Below are positions 8,061-17,257 of a DNA stretch of 64,000 bases, piece by piece. The position numbers and the translations under genes are program-made. Every line of letters begins with the position of its first letter. The first letter of the stretch is position 1. Source of the DNA: Terrimonas ginsenosidimutans (GTDB taxonomy: Bacteria; Bacteroidota; Bacteroidia; Chitinophagales; Chitinophagaceae); contig NZ_JAKLTR010000016.1 in assembly GCF_022012415.1 (NCBI RefSeq), forward strand, positions 62,001-126,000, read 5' to 3'. The notes beneath the pieces are model-generated. The model was not told the origin of the DNA and did no database searches. It was given only the letters and a program-made list of their open reading frames with translations.

Positions 8061-9086
8061 TCACTTATACACACTGGTTGCACTGATCAGCTTTTCTTCG
8101 CTGGCTGATTTTACTGCGAAGGTAAAGCCTTGCTGCAAGGCATATGCACCGTATTCGCCATTTTTATTCAGGGCAAGAAAACCTACCTGGATGTCTTTGG
8201 CTTTTGCTGGATTGCGTTTGATGATACGTTCAACGGCTTCTTTGCAGGCTGCCTGGGGTGATCTTCCCTGGCGCATCAGTTCAACGATAAGATGCGCACC
8301 GACGATGCGGATGACTTCTTCTCCAACGCCGGTGGCTGTGGCAGCACCCACTTCATTGTCTACATACAAACCTGCGCCGATGATCGGAGAGTCGCCAACA
8401 CGTCCCTGCATTTTGTAGGCAAGCCCGCTGGTAGTGCACGCGCCACTAAGCTTTCCTGATGCATCAAGCGCCAGCATGCCGATCGTGTCATGATTGTCTT
8501 TTCCGCCGGGCATGGGGTCGTTTGTTTTATCGTAAAGCTGGTTTTCGATATTTTTTACAGGCGAATAATTGGATGTCTTCATCCAGTCGCGCCAGTATTT
8601 TTCGCTTTCAGGTGTTAGCAGGTTTTCTTTTTGAAACCCATTGGCAAGTGCGAAACGAAGCGCGCCTTCACCCGCAAGTATAATATGAGGCGTTTTATCC
8701 ATCACAAGCCTGGCTACCTTGATCGGATGTTTGATATACTCCAGGCACATGACTGATCCGCAATTATACTGATCATCCATGATGCATGCATCAAGTGTAA
8801 CGCGTCCATCGCGATCAGGGATGCCGCCATAGCCCACACTACGGACCAGCGGATCTCCTTCAGGTACCTGCACGCCTGTTTCCACCGCATCCAGTGCGCG
8901 TCCGTTTTTCTCCAGCACCGTCCATGCCGCTGCATTGGCGGCTTTACCAAAATCCCAGGTAGAAACAACAATAGGTTTGGCCGGTTTGGAAGAATCAGCT
9001 CTTACCGAAGCCAGCAATTCATTAGTGGCAAATATCCCAGCAGAAGCAGTGAGCGATTGTGCCAGGAATTTTCTGCGTGTTGACAT
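8061..9086 (-). CDS. N4-(beta-N-acetylglucosaminyl)-L-asparaginase (Ntn-hydrolase)
   Basis: The 341-residue protein begins with a twin-arginine signal (STRRKFL, then a hydrophobic stretch), so it is probably exported folded. The catalytic threonine is Thr201 in HDTIG, where glycosylasparaginases cleave themselves to give alpha and beta subunits. Downstream DSPIIGAGLYVDNEVGAATATG is the conserved substrate-pocket block. The enzyme releases asparagine-linked N-acetylglucosamine from glycopeptides as aspartate and the glycosylamine. It lies next to a sugar porter and a polysaccharide locus, which fits glycoprotein or amide-sugar use. A 19-copy 7-bp repeat sits directly before its start. Confidence 0.92.
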   Translation of the reverse strand: MSTRRKFLAQSLTASAGIFATNELLASVRADSSKPAKPIVVSTWDFGKAANAAAWTVLEKNGRALDAVETGVQVPEGDPLVRSVGYGGIPDRDGRVTLDACIMDDQYNCGSVMCLEYIKHPIKVARLVMDKTPHIILAGEGALRFALANGFQKENLLTPESEKYWRDWMKTSNYSPVKNIENQLYDKTNDPMPGGKDNHDTIGMLALDASGKLSGACTTSGLAYKMQGRVGDSPIIGAGLYVDNEVGAATATGVGEEVIRIVGAHLIVELMRQGRSPQAACKEAVERIIKRNPAKAKDIQVGFLALNKNGEYGAYALQQGFTFAVKSASEEKLISATSVYK

Positions 9087-9100
9087 GAGATGTTTTTTTT

Positions 9101-9232
9101 AAGTAAAAAGTAAAAAGTAAAAAGTAAAAAGTAAAAAGTAAAAAGTAAAAAGTAAAAAGTAAAAAGTAAAAAGTAAAAAGTAAAAAGTAAAAAGTAAAAA
9201 GTAAAAAGTAAAAAGTAAAAAGTAAAAAGTAA
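9101..9232 (+). repeat. About 19 tandem copies of the 7-mer AAAAAGT
   Basis: A nearly perfect 7-bp microsatellite-like array occupies 132 bases directly upstream of the asparaginase start codon (minus strand), with an inverted AT-rich relative at 9286-9316. It belongs to the same word family as the inverted repeat at 23285-23396. Confidence 0.9.
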
Positions 9233-9316
9233 TTTCTCTTATAAACTTTTCTTCTAAGAGAACAATGCTGACCGCAACCGGATATTTTTACTTTTTAATT
9301 TTGAATTTTTAATTCT

Positions 9317-10696
9317 TCAATGCGGTGCCACAAACACCTCCTCCATCTCCTCCAGTGTCTTCCCGCTTGTTTCTTTCACTACTTTCCAGCTGAAGAAAAA
9401 ATTGCAGAGACTGAAGATGGCGAAGATCCAGAACATCATCGCGGGGCCGGCTTTTTCGAGAAGCCAGGGAACGAACTGGCCGACCATCCAGACAGCTATC
9501 CAAAGCATCAGCGTGCAAAGTGCCACCGCTTTTACACGGACAGCTCCAGGGAAAATTTCGTTGATGATGATCCAGGTGATCGGACCGAGTGAGAACGCGA
9601 AACAACAGATGAATACCAGCATCAGGATCAGTAACCACGGGCCCTGCGTGCTGTTGGTATAGAATAATACGCCGCAAAGGATCAGTGAGATCACGATGCC
9701 GGTAAGTCCGATCGATAACAGTTTTTTCCGCCCGATCTGATCAACCCATTTGATCGCGATGATCGTTGAGAACAGGTTTACCGATCCGATGATCACCTGT
9801 GATAATAAAGCATTGCTGCTGTCCATTCCCGCGGCTTCAAAAATACTTGGTCCGTAATAGATGATCGCATTGATACCAGAGAATTGTTGGAACACGGCCA
9901 GCAGGATCCCGATCAGTAATGGAATCCGCATTTGCGGCGAGGATAATGAAATGCTTTGTGGTGCAGATGCGTTCTGCGGGTTTGCAGTGGATGCTTTTTC
10001 TATATCGCGGATCTCTTTATCGGCAAGCTCCGGTGTGCGCACAGTGTGCATAATGTCTGAAGCTTCTTTTATTCTGCCTTTACTGACAAGCCAGCGCGGG
10101 CTTTCCGGGATCTTTACAAGCAGAAATAAAAAGGCAACGCTTGGGATCGCCATTACGAAGAACATGGGTCTCCAGATCTCTTCCGGAGTGAAGCCCATAT
10201 TGAAATGTGCAAGCAAGGCATTGGATAGATAGGCAAGCAGTATACCAATAGTGATCGCTAGCTGGTAATAAGCGACCATTCTGCCACGGCTTGCAGCTGG
10301 CGCAAACTCAGCGATGTACATGGGAGAGATCATGGATGCCATTCCAACACCAATGCCCCCGAGCATCCTGCTGATGATCAGTATGGTTGCTGATGGTGCA
10401 ACTGCACAGCCGATGGCAGATAAAAGAAATGTCCATCCTGCAATAAGAATGGTTTTCTTTCTGCCGATGCGGTCGCTCAGCATTCCCGTGATCAGCACGC
10501 CAAGGATACAGCCGACCAGGCCGCTGCTTACCAGCCAGCCTTCCATGGTGGCATCGAAAGAAAATTGCGTTTTCAATGGTTGCAAAGCGCCAGAAATAAC
10601 CGCGGTGTCAAAGCCGAATAGTAATCCGCCAAGAGCCACGGTAAAGCAAATGAACTGCGTGCGGCGGGAAGTGATTGAATCGTTAGATGTTTGCAA
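9317..10696 (-). CDS. Sugar porter family MFS transporter
   Basis: The 459-residue protein has twelve hydrophobic segments and all sugar-porter signatures: RRTQFICFTVALGGLLFGFD at the first helix, DRIGRKKT in loop 2-3, PESPRWLVSKGR after helix 6, QQFSGINAIIYYGP in helix 7 and DQIGRKKLL in loop 8-9. These proteins move hexoses or pentoses across the inner membrane, usually with protons. Closest functional analogues are XylE/GalP-like; the exact sugar is not readable. It lies between the isomerase-like gene and the asparaginase on the same strand and likely imports a product of the adjacent glycan locus. Confidence 0.9.
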   Translation of the reverse strand: MQTSNDSITSRRTQFICFTVALGGLLFGFDTAVISGALQPLKTQFSFDATMEGWLVSSGLVGCILGVLITGMLSDRIGRKKTILIAGWTFLLSAIGCAVAPSATILIISRMLGGIGVGMASMISPMYIAEFAPAASRGRMVAYYQLAITIGILLAYLSNALLAHFNMGFTPEEIWRPMFFVMAIPSVAFLFLLVKIPESPRWLVSKGRIKEASDIMHTVRTPELADKEIRDIEKASTANPQNASAPQSISLSSPQMRIPLLIGILLAVFQQFSGINAIIYYGPSIFEAAGMDSSNALLSQVIIGSVNLFSTIIAIKWVDQIGRKKLLSIGLTGIVISLILCGVLFYTNSTQGPWLLILMLVFICCFAFSLGPITWIIINEIFPGAVRVKAVALCTLMLWIAVWMVGQFVPWLLEKAGPAMMFWIFAIFSLCNFFFSWKVVKETSGKTLEEMEEVFVAPH

Positions 10697-10732
10697 TGGT
10701 GTGTGTTTTTGACAGTTTTTTAAATAATCTTA

Positions 10733-10851
10733 TGCAGGAGGAACGCGGCGGACGCAACGATACGCAGCGGACGCGGCGATAACAGCCTTGGAATATATTG
10801 TATTTCGCCGCGCTTGCCGCGTATCGTTGCGTCCACCGCGTTCCTTATGCA
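10733..10851 (+). repeat. Hairpin family B copy 1 (GGAACGCGGCGGACGC words)
   Basis: A long imperfect inverted repeat starts TATGCAGGAGGAACGCGG and closes CCGCGTTCCTTATGCA. It is made of reshuffled ACGCGGCG, ACGCAACG and ATACGC words around an AT-rich loop. It sits after the stop of the isomerase-like gene and before the sugar porter. Confidence 0.85.
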
Positions 10852-10870
10852 CAAAGCAATCTTAAACAGC

Positions 10871-12649
10871 TTACGCATTCGTTCTTACAAATGCCTTTAT
10901 CGTTCCGCATTCTCTACCTTCACTTTCGCCATGCGGCCTGATCGTGTATGTTTTTACATTTTCCGGAATGATAAATGTTTCAGCGTAATGCACTATAAAA
11001 GGTTCGAAAGAATTATCAGGACTTTCCACGATTGCTTCGCGACCTTCAACAAGATTCAAAACGTTCACGCTTCCGTTGGTGTGATGTGTAACGGTTTTGC
11101 TGAACCAATGCCTTCTTGTTTCGATGAATTCACGTTTGTGCAGGCCCGTATATTCTTCTTTCCATCCATCACCTTCGGCCACTGTTTTAATTGTATTGAT
11201 GAGTTCACGTTTGGTGAATTCGGGCGTTCTTGTCCAGTCGAGCACTTTAGCTCCGCGTTCGATATTGATCGGGCGTGGTTTTCCATCAAGTCCCATACGT
11301 CCCCAATCCCATAGCTTGAATGTGAAAATGTAAGGAGTGGCACTGATCTCCAGCACCATTGCGTTCTTGCCGGAACAGTGAATGGTGCCTGCCGGGATCA
11401 GCACGTGATCATGTTTTTTTACTTTCCATTCCTGTGTGTAGTCGGTCGCTTCGAAATGGTACCCTTCTGTTTGTGCTTTTCGCAGATCATCCAGCATTTT
11501 ATCAGGGTCTACATTGTCTTTGAAGCCAAGATACACCACTGCGTCATCTCCGGTATCAAGCATGTAATAGCTCTCATCCTGTGTATAGTTCATGCCGAAA
11601 TGTTCACGGATGTATTCTGTGGAGGGATGTACCTGAAGGCTGAGGTTTCCGCCCTGCATGGTGTCGAGAAAGTCAAACCGGATAGGAAACTCATCTCCGA
11701 ACCTCGCCTGTACGGCTTCTCCCAGTAGTTTCACCGGGTGAGCAAATACCAGGTTGATGCTGGGGATCTCAAAGATGATCTCGCGGAAGCGGAACAGTAA
11801 GCTATTCTCTTCCGGAACGCAATCGAATGCCCAGGCATAGTTCTTTTCATTTCTGTCGAGATCGCAATATTCTTTGATCCATTGGCCACCCCATGGGCCG
11901 GGGTCAAAGAATGGTACTACGCGGAAAGGTCTGTTCACTGCCGACTGCATGGCTGCGTTCAATGATGTTCCATCTACTATTTTTGGTTGGTCCGGGATGG
12001 TTGTGTCAATGACATAATCCCATTTACTCATCAGTGTTCTTTTATGCCGGTCGCATACTCTCCAGTCTACAAAGAACGCCTGCTTATATTGCAGCGATGC
12101 TTTTTCTGTTCTATTATTTACGCCGAGATTGGATACCTGATTTTTTCGGAACCGCAATTGGATTTCCCATCTGGGCATATCGAGATAGAGCAGGAGGTCC
12201 GGTGCATCTGCGAATAATGCAGCACCGGGTCCGTATATGTAAACCGTTTCATGTTCGCTTTCCTTCAGTAGCATACGTGCATGTTGCAGTTTTTTTGAAT
12301 CAAAGAAATCGATCATGTTCAGCCGCGTCATATAACCGAATACTTCGTCATTGGTAACATCAGGGAATACCATTTCCCGGATGACTTCTTCCGGTTTCAT
12401 ATAGTCGGCCGTGAAGTAAAGATCTCCGGCAAGATGCTGTTTTAAGTGAGAGATGATCTCTTCATCATTCACTCCCTGGTAGCAATCCAGCACAACGATC
12501 TTTTTGCCCGGCGTTGCTGAAATCTTTTTCCTGATCAGTGCTGTTACATTTTCCCAACCCTGTGCAACGGACAGCGTGTTGGAATCAAAAGAAATGTGTG
12601 GCGTCTTGTCGTAATTCGAAATAACCTTATTCATATGTTTTAAGTTCAA
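10871..12649 (-). CDS. Class I mannose-6-phosphate isomerase-like protein with extra N-terminal domain
   Basis: The 592-residue protein is about 200 residues longer than ordinary class I isomerases. The C-terminal two thirds carry the cupin-type isomerase signature: GGNLSLQVHPSTEYIREHFG with His341, and HDHVLIPAGTIHCSG for later metal-site residues. The first 230 residues (KKIVVLDCYQGVNDEEI to VDWRVCDRHKRTLMSKWDYV) look like a degenerate nucleoside-kinase-like fold without a clear P-loop. Isomerases of this class interconvert mannose- and fructose-6-phosphate. Placed between the regulator and the sugar porter, it likely feeds imported hexose into glycolysis. Confidence 0.85.
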   Translation of the reverse strand: MNLKHMNKVISNYDKTPHISFDSNTLSVAQGWENVTALIRKKISATPGKKIVVLDCYQGVNDEEIISHLKQHLAGDLYFTADYMKPEEVIREMVFPDVTNDEVFGYMTRLNMIDFFDSKKLQHARMLLKESEHETVYIYGPGAALFADAPDLLLYLDMPRWEIQLRFRKNQVSNLGVNNRTEKASLQYKQAFFVDWRVCDRHKRTLMSKWDYVIDTTIPDQPKIVDGTSLNAAMQSAVNRPFRVVPFFDPGPWGGQWIKEYCDLDRNEKNYAWAFDCVPEENSLLFRFREIIFEIPSINLVFAHPVKLLGEAVQARFGDEFPIRFDFLDTMQGGNLSLQVHPSTEYIREHFGMNYTQDESYYMLDTGDDAVVYLGFKDNVDPDKMLDDLRKAQTEGYHFEATDYTQEWKVKKHDHVLIPAGTIHCSGKNAMVLEISATPYIFTFKLWDWGRMGLDGKPRPINIERGAKVLDWTRTPEFTKRELINTIKTVAEGDGWKEEYTGLHKREFIETRRHWFSKTVTHHTNGSVNVLNLVEGREAIVESPDNSFEPFIVHYAETFIIPENVKTYTIRPHGESEGRECGTIKAFVRTNA

Positions 12650-12668
12650 CGGAGTGCGGGGGGATGGG

Positions 12669-12790
12669 TAGTTTAAAAGTTTAATAGTTTAAGGGTTTAA
12701 TAGTTTAAAGTTGTAATAGTTTAGAGGCTTTGGGGGCTTGCTCATGAACGAACAGCTTTTAAACATTAAACTGTTAAACTTTTAAACTTT
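12669..12790 (+). repeat. Hairpin family E copy 2 (GTTTAAAAGTTTAATAG words)
   Basis: AT-rich inverted repeat: tandem AGTTTAATAGTTTAAGGG words on one side and TTAAACATTAAACTGTTAAAC on the other (about 70 bases apart). It separates the regulator gene stop from the isomerase-like gene start on the minus strand. Confidence 0.8.
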
Positions 12791-15700
12791 TTAAACTGAA
12801 CCAGTCCCTTCATTCCCCTGCGCATATTCACTCGGCGTTTTGCCGAATTGTTTTTTGAATTCCTGGCTAAAATATTTTCTGTCGCTGTAACCGACGGCGT
12901 AGGCCACTTCATATACGGTTAATCTTTTTTCCTGTAATAGCTGAGCTGCTTTTTTTAAGCGTAATGATTTTACAAAATCGTTCACCGACATTTTGCTTAC
13001 AGCTTTGATCTTCTTGTATAACACTGGTGCACTCATTGCTACTTTTCTTGAAAGCATATCCACGCCGAAATCGGGATTGTCCATGTTCTCTTCAACGATC
13101 TGGATCACCTTCTGCAGGAATTCCTGTTCTACTGAGTTCAATGCGGTTATTTTAGCAGGATGTTCGTTGGCAGTTACTGTATAAGTGCTTACCTGTTGAA
13201 GGAATAGTTGTTTCAATTTCTCTCTTGCGGCCAAAAGGTTTCTGACATTCAGTTCAAGTATTTTTGTACTGAATGGTTTGGTGAGATACATATCTGCTCC
13301 TGTTTCCAAACCTGTTACCTGGTCATTCTGTGTAGTTTTTGCAGTCAGAAGGATCACAGGAATATGGCTCGTTCGCTCATCTGTTTTTAACCGGTAGCAG
13401 AATTCGATCCCATCCATTTTCGGCATCATTACATCACTGATAACCAGGTCAGGTAGTTGCGTCGTTGCAAGATCAAGTGCATCCTCTCCATTAGGGGCTT
13501 CCAGTACGCGATAATGATTGCCGAAAGTTTCCTTTACCAGGGCCCTCAGTTCGGGGTTGTCTTCCACTATGAGTATCGAGGGGCGTGCAGAAACTTCCGT
13601 TCCTGACTCAGGTAGTTTGATCGCAAGGCCGGTTTGCTTTGCGTGCTGATCATGCTGCAGTTGTCTTGCTCCTTTGAGAGACTCCTGCGTGAAATGCTTA
13701 TTGCTTTTTTGCAAAGTGACGCTGAAGCTTGTCCGGGTGTCACCAGTTGCTGCATCTGTCCCGCTTTCTGCCGAGATCTCTCCTTTGTGCAGCGTTACGA
13801 TCGTTTTGGAAAGCGCAAGACCGACACCATATCCGGTGTTCTGATGACCATGGTCGTCAACCTGGAAGAAATTGGTGAATACTTTATCGAGGTACTCGGG
13901 GGCAATACCGCGACCATCATCTGTAACCGAAATAGTCACATCTTTTTCTCTTTCCTTTACCTGCAGCCAGATATGACCATTTTCCGGCGTAAACTTGATG
14001 GCATTTGTCATCAGGTTAAAGAAAACCTTTTCCAGTTGCTCTCTGTCAAAATAGAGAGGCAGTGAACTGCCTTCATAAAGGAAGGAAGTGGTAATGCCTT
14101 TTTTGATCGTTATATCCCGGAAGCTGTCATATACTTCTTCCAGTAGCGGGATCAGATCATATTCGTGAATGGTTAGTTTGAGATTACCGGTTTCTGCTTT
14201 TCTGAAATCCATTAGTTCATTGACCAATCTGAGCAGACGGTTAGCATTTTGTTTTACTGAATTCAGTTGCTGCCTGAAAAAGCTGCTGGTGTCCTCGGTT
14301 TCAAGGATGCGCTCCACCGGCGCCATGATCAGTGTAAGGTGCGTGCGGATCTCATGAGAGATATTGGTAAAGAAATTCAGTTTTACCTGGTGTAGCTCCT
14401 CTTCTTTTTTTAATAACGCTCCGAGGAAGAAATAACGTAATACCACAAACACGATCCCGCCGATAGCGAGCGCGTAGATACAATAAGCCCACCACGATAG
14501 CCAGAATGGCGGTAGAACGCTTACCCTGGTGCTGATCACCTCGCTCCAGACCCCGTCATTATTGGCGCCTTTTACTACAAAACGAAAATCTCCAGACGGA
14601 AGGTTCGTGTATGTTGCTGTCGGGATATTTGTATACAGCCAATCTTTATCATATCCTTCGAGCTTGTAGGCGTAAGCGTTTTTATTGCTCTTGATAAAAT
14701 TGAGCAGCGCGAATTCTATGGAAAGAACATTCTGGTCATACTTCAATGTGATGGATGAAGTAGAAGATGCATTTTCTTTTAGCAGTCCTGTGGAGTCTCC
14801 CGGTTCGATGGTGTGGTTAAAGAGTTTCAGGCCGGTGATCGCCATCTTACCGGCTTTTTGGTTCGACTGGATCCTGTCCGGAAAGAAGTGGGTGATCCCG
14901 TTGAACCCCCCAAAGAAGAATTCTCCTTTGCTATCGCGGAAGTAAGAGTTATAGTTGAATGCATTGCCGGCCAATCCATCACTGGCAGTAAAGAGTTGCA
15001 GCAGATCCTGACGCGGATTGAATTTAAATAGACCGTTATCGCTGCTGAGCCAGAGGTTCTGCTGGTTGTCTTCCAGTATGCCAAGTATGTTCCGGTTGCT
15101 GATCTTCCCGTTATGATTGACATACTCAGGTTTCTGTGTTTGTTCATCGTACCGGCCAAGGCCGCCTTGTTGTATGCCGAACCATACCTGTGACTGTTTA
15201 TCCTGCTGTATGCAATTGACCAGGTCACCGGAGATCTTGCGGAACTGATCTCCTTCGAGTAAATAGAGGCCGTCCGAAGTGCAGACCCATAAACGATGTT
15301 TATCATCTTCAAAAAATGCATTGGCCGTGCTGTTAAAAGGAGCCCTCGCAGTGAAGGGATTGTTTACGGGTTCAAGTCCCTGGGGGATCTTATTGAAGAG
15401 TTTGATGCCGAATGTTGTTCCAACCCAAAACCGTCCTTTGCCGTCTTCAAAGACGCTGAGGACTTCCTCATTTAGTAGAACCGCATCATTTTGCTTGAAA
15501 AGAAATCTGCGGAACTCATTCTTTACGGGGTCAAACAGGTTCAGTCCTCCGCCGTGCGTACCCGCCCAGATCTGGCCCTGCCAGTCGCGGTAGACGATCT
15601 TGACCAGGTTAGAACCCAGGGAACCCGGATCGGTCGGGGAGTGTTTGTAAACCCGGAACTTTCCGGTTGCTCTGTCATAATAATTCAAACCGCCACCTTC

Positions 15701-16831
15701 CGTACCGATCCAGAGATTTTTCTTTTCGTCTTCAACAATGCTGCTGATAACATTATTATTCAGGAAATCGGGCTGGTCCTTTTTCTTCAGCACAGAGAAT
15801 TGTGTGTTTACGGCATAAGTAAAGTTCAGGCCACCGAAGTAAGTTCCTGCCCACATATTCCCGCTGTTATCTTCATAAAGGCAGTGAACACTGTTCTGGC
15901 TGAGGCTTTCAGGATTGTTATCATCCTGTTGAAAGGATTGCAATAGTTTTCCTTCCTGGTCGATCAGGCTGATGCCTTCCTGGGTACCCACCCAAAGCCG
16001 GCCTTCCTTATCTACGAGTATCTTGCGGATGTTGTTATTAATGATGGACTGGCCGGAGGATTGATGCTGTATCCGTTTGAACAGATTGCTGCGCGAATCA
16101 TACTGGTTAAGACCATTCATGTGCGTGCCGGCCCAAATGCGTCCCTGGCGGTCTTCTTCAATGGCCGTAATGAAATCACTGCTGATGGAATTCGGGTTTT
16201 TAGGGTCATGATAAAATGACGTCAATTCTGTTGTACTTCCCGATTTACTGAGGCGGAACAAACCGGTTGTAGTACCTATCCAGAAATTTCCGCTGCGGTC
16301 TTCCAGGATCGCACGAATTCCCCAGGAGTCGGGCTTGCCGGTACCGGCAAAATCGAAGATCTCTGGCTTGTCGCCCGCTACCGTATTGATTTTATAAAGC
16401 CCTTTATTTGTTCCCGCCCAAACATTACCCTTTTTGTCTTCGTAAAGACAATGATACATCAGTTGCTTTTTGTCCGTCGTATTGATCCGTTTGATCCGGT
16501 CTGGCCCGGGCAGGTATTTATTCAACCCGTTATTCGTTCCGATCCACAGGTTCTTTCTGGAGTCGTTAAGGAGCGAGAGGAGATTGTTGCTGCTGAGTGT
16601 AGTGCTGTCGTTTGGCCGCGACTGATAAACTTTAAAGCGGTAGCCATCAAAGCGGTCCAGCCCGTTAGATGTACCCACCCACATAAATCCCTGGCTGTCC
16701 TGCGAGATGGCGAGTACGGCATTTTGTGAAAGCCCGTTCTCAACAGTAAGATGGTGAAATGACGGCTGCTGTGCACAGGCCGTGATCACGGAGAAAAGGA
16801 GGAGTGTAGTAATATGTAGGAGCCTTCGCAT
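12791..16831 (-). CDS. Hybrid two-component regulator (sensor kinase, receiver and AraC DNA-binding domain)
   Basis: The 1346-residue protein follows the Bacteroidota hybrid plan. A signal peptide leads into about fourteen periplasmic propeller repeats (YEDKKGNVWAGTNKGLYKI-type, residues 25-690), a Y_Y_Y domain (about 700-770) and a transmembrane helix near 780-800. Then come a HisKA domain with phospho-His826 (SHEIRTHLTLI, with His where Pro is usual), an HATPase domain with DDGRGIAPEYLDKVF and GYGVGLALS, a receiver with Asp1133 (SDVMMPKMDG), and an AraC HTH at the end (YEVAYAVGYSDRKYFSQEFKKQFGKTPSEYA). Such proteins sense a glycan fragment and switch on the adjacent locus. Confidence 0.95.
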   Translation of the reverse strand: MRRLLHITTLLLFSVITACAQQPSFHHLTVENGLSQNAVLAISQDSQGFMWVGTSNGLDRFDGYRFKVYQSRPNDSTTLSSNNLLSLLNDSRKNLWIGTNNGLNKYLPGPDRIKRINTTDKKQLMYHCLYEDKKGNVWAGTNKGLYKINTVAGDKPEIFDFAGTGKPDSWGIRAILEDRSGNFWIGTTTGLFRLSKSGSTTELTSFYHDPKNPNSISSDFITAIEEDRQGRIWAGTHMNGLNQYDSRSNLFKRIQHQSSGQSIINNNIRKILVDKEGRLWVGTQEGISLIDQEGKLLQSFQQDDNNPESLSQNSVHCLYEDNSGNMWAGTYFGGLNFTYAVNTQFSVLKKKDQPDFLNNNVISSIVEDEKKNLWIGTEGGGLNYYDRATGKFRVYKHSPTDPGSLGSNLVKIVYRDWQGQIWAGTHGGGLNLFDPVKNEFRRFLFKQNDAVLLNEEVLSVFEDGKGRFWVGTTFGIKLFNKIPQGLEPVNNPFTARAPFNSTANAFFEDDKHRLWVCTSDGLYLLEGDQFRKISGDLVNCIQQDKQSQVWFGIQQGGLGRYDEQTQKPEYVNHNGKISNRNILGILEDNQQNLWLSSDNGLFKFNPRQDLLQLFTASDGLAGNAFNYNSYFRDSKGEFFFGGFNGITHFFPDRIQSNQKAGKMAITGLKLFNHTIEPGDSTGLLKENASSTSSITLKYDQNVLSIEFALLNFIKSNKNAYAYKLEGYDKDWLYTNIPTATYTNLPSGDFRFVVKGANNDGVWSEVISTRVSVLPPFWLSWWAYCIYALAIGGIVFVVLRYFFLGALLKKEEELHQVKLNFFTNISHEIRTHLTLIMAPVERILETEDTSSFFRQQLNSVKQNANRLLRLVNELMDFRKAETGNLKLTIHEYDLIPLLEEVYDSFRDITIKKGITTSFLYEGSSLPLYFDREQLEKVFFNLMTNAIKFTPENGHIWLQVKEREKDVTISVTDDGRGIAPEYLDKVFTNFFQVDDHGHQNTGYGVGLALSKTIVTLHKGEISAESGTDAATGDTRTSFSVTLQKSNKHFTQESLKGARQLQHDQHAKQTGLAIKLPESGTEVSARPSILIVEDNPELRALVKETFGNHYRVLEAPNGEDALDLATTQLPDLVISDVMMPKMDGIEFCYRLKTDERTSHIPVILLTAKTTQNDQVTGLETGADMYLTKPFSTKILELNVRNLLAAREKLKQLFLQQVSTYTVTANEHPAKITALNSVEQEFLQKVIQIVEENMDNPDFGVDMLSRKVAMSAPVLYKKIKAVSKMSVNDFVKSLRLKKAAQLLQEKRLTVYEVAYAVGYSDRKYFSQEFKKQFGKTPSEYAQGNEGTGSV

Positions 16832-17044
16832 GTTCGGTGTGTTGTAGCAATTCGTTGCCGCTGGCGGAACGGGGATCTATTGGATCGTAGGGATCAATGC
16901 GACTGCTGTTCAGATCAAAAAAATATCTTACATCTTGTAGTACACCGATCTCATTCATTCCAACGATCCGGTAAATCATGGTTCCGGGGTTGCGACATAA
17001 ATATATACACCAAAATCGTATGACTCTGAGCCTTTTAAGGAAAT

Positions 17045-17100
17045 CCCCCTAGATATTTAAGATTATCCCCCTTAACTTCGGAGATAGACGACCATATTTG
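17045..17100 (+). promoter_or_regulatory. Candidate regulator site and promoter of the DUF1553 operon
   Basis: Two C-tracts, CCCCCTAG at 17045 and CCCCCTTAAC at 17067, are spaced 22 bases apart (two helix turns). A -7-like CATATTTG box follows at 17093. The susC promoter at 25014-25068 repeats the layout (22-base spacing, same box, 25-26 bases after the second tract). A direct repeat of this type fits binding by the AraC-like end of the regulator encoded divergently. Confidence 0.55.
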
Positions 17101-17257
17101 TAGTGCAAGGCATTAAGGGACTCTGATTTACTTTTCCAACACAATTCTTCCAAAATGCGATTGCGATAGCCAGTTGAAAAATGCATGAGATAAGGCGGGG
17201 GAACGACCAGCCTGATCCATTCTTCCTGGTCAGCTGGCTCCGAAAATATTATAGAAA

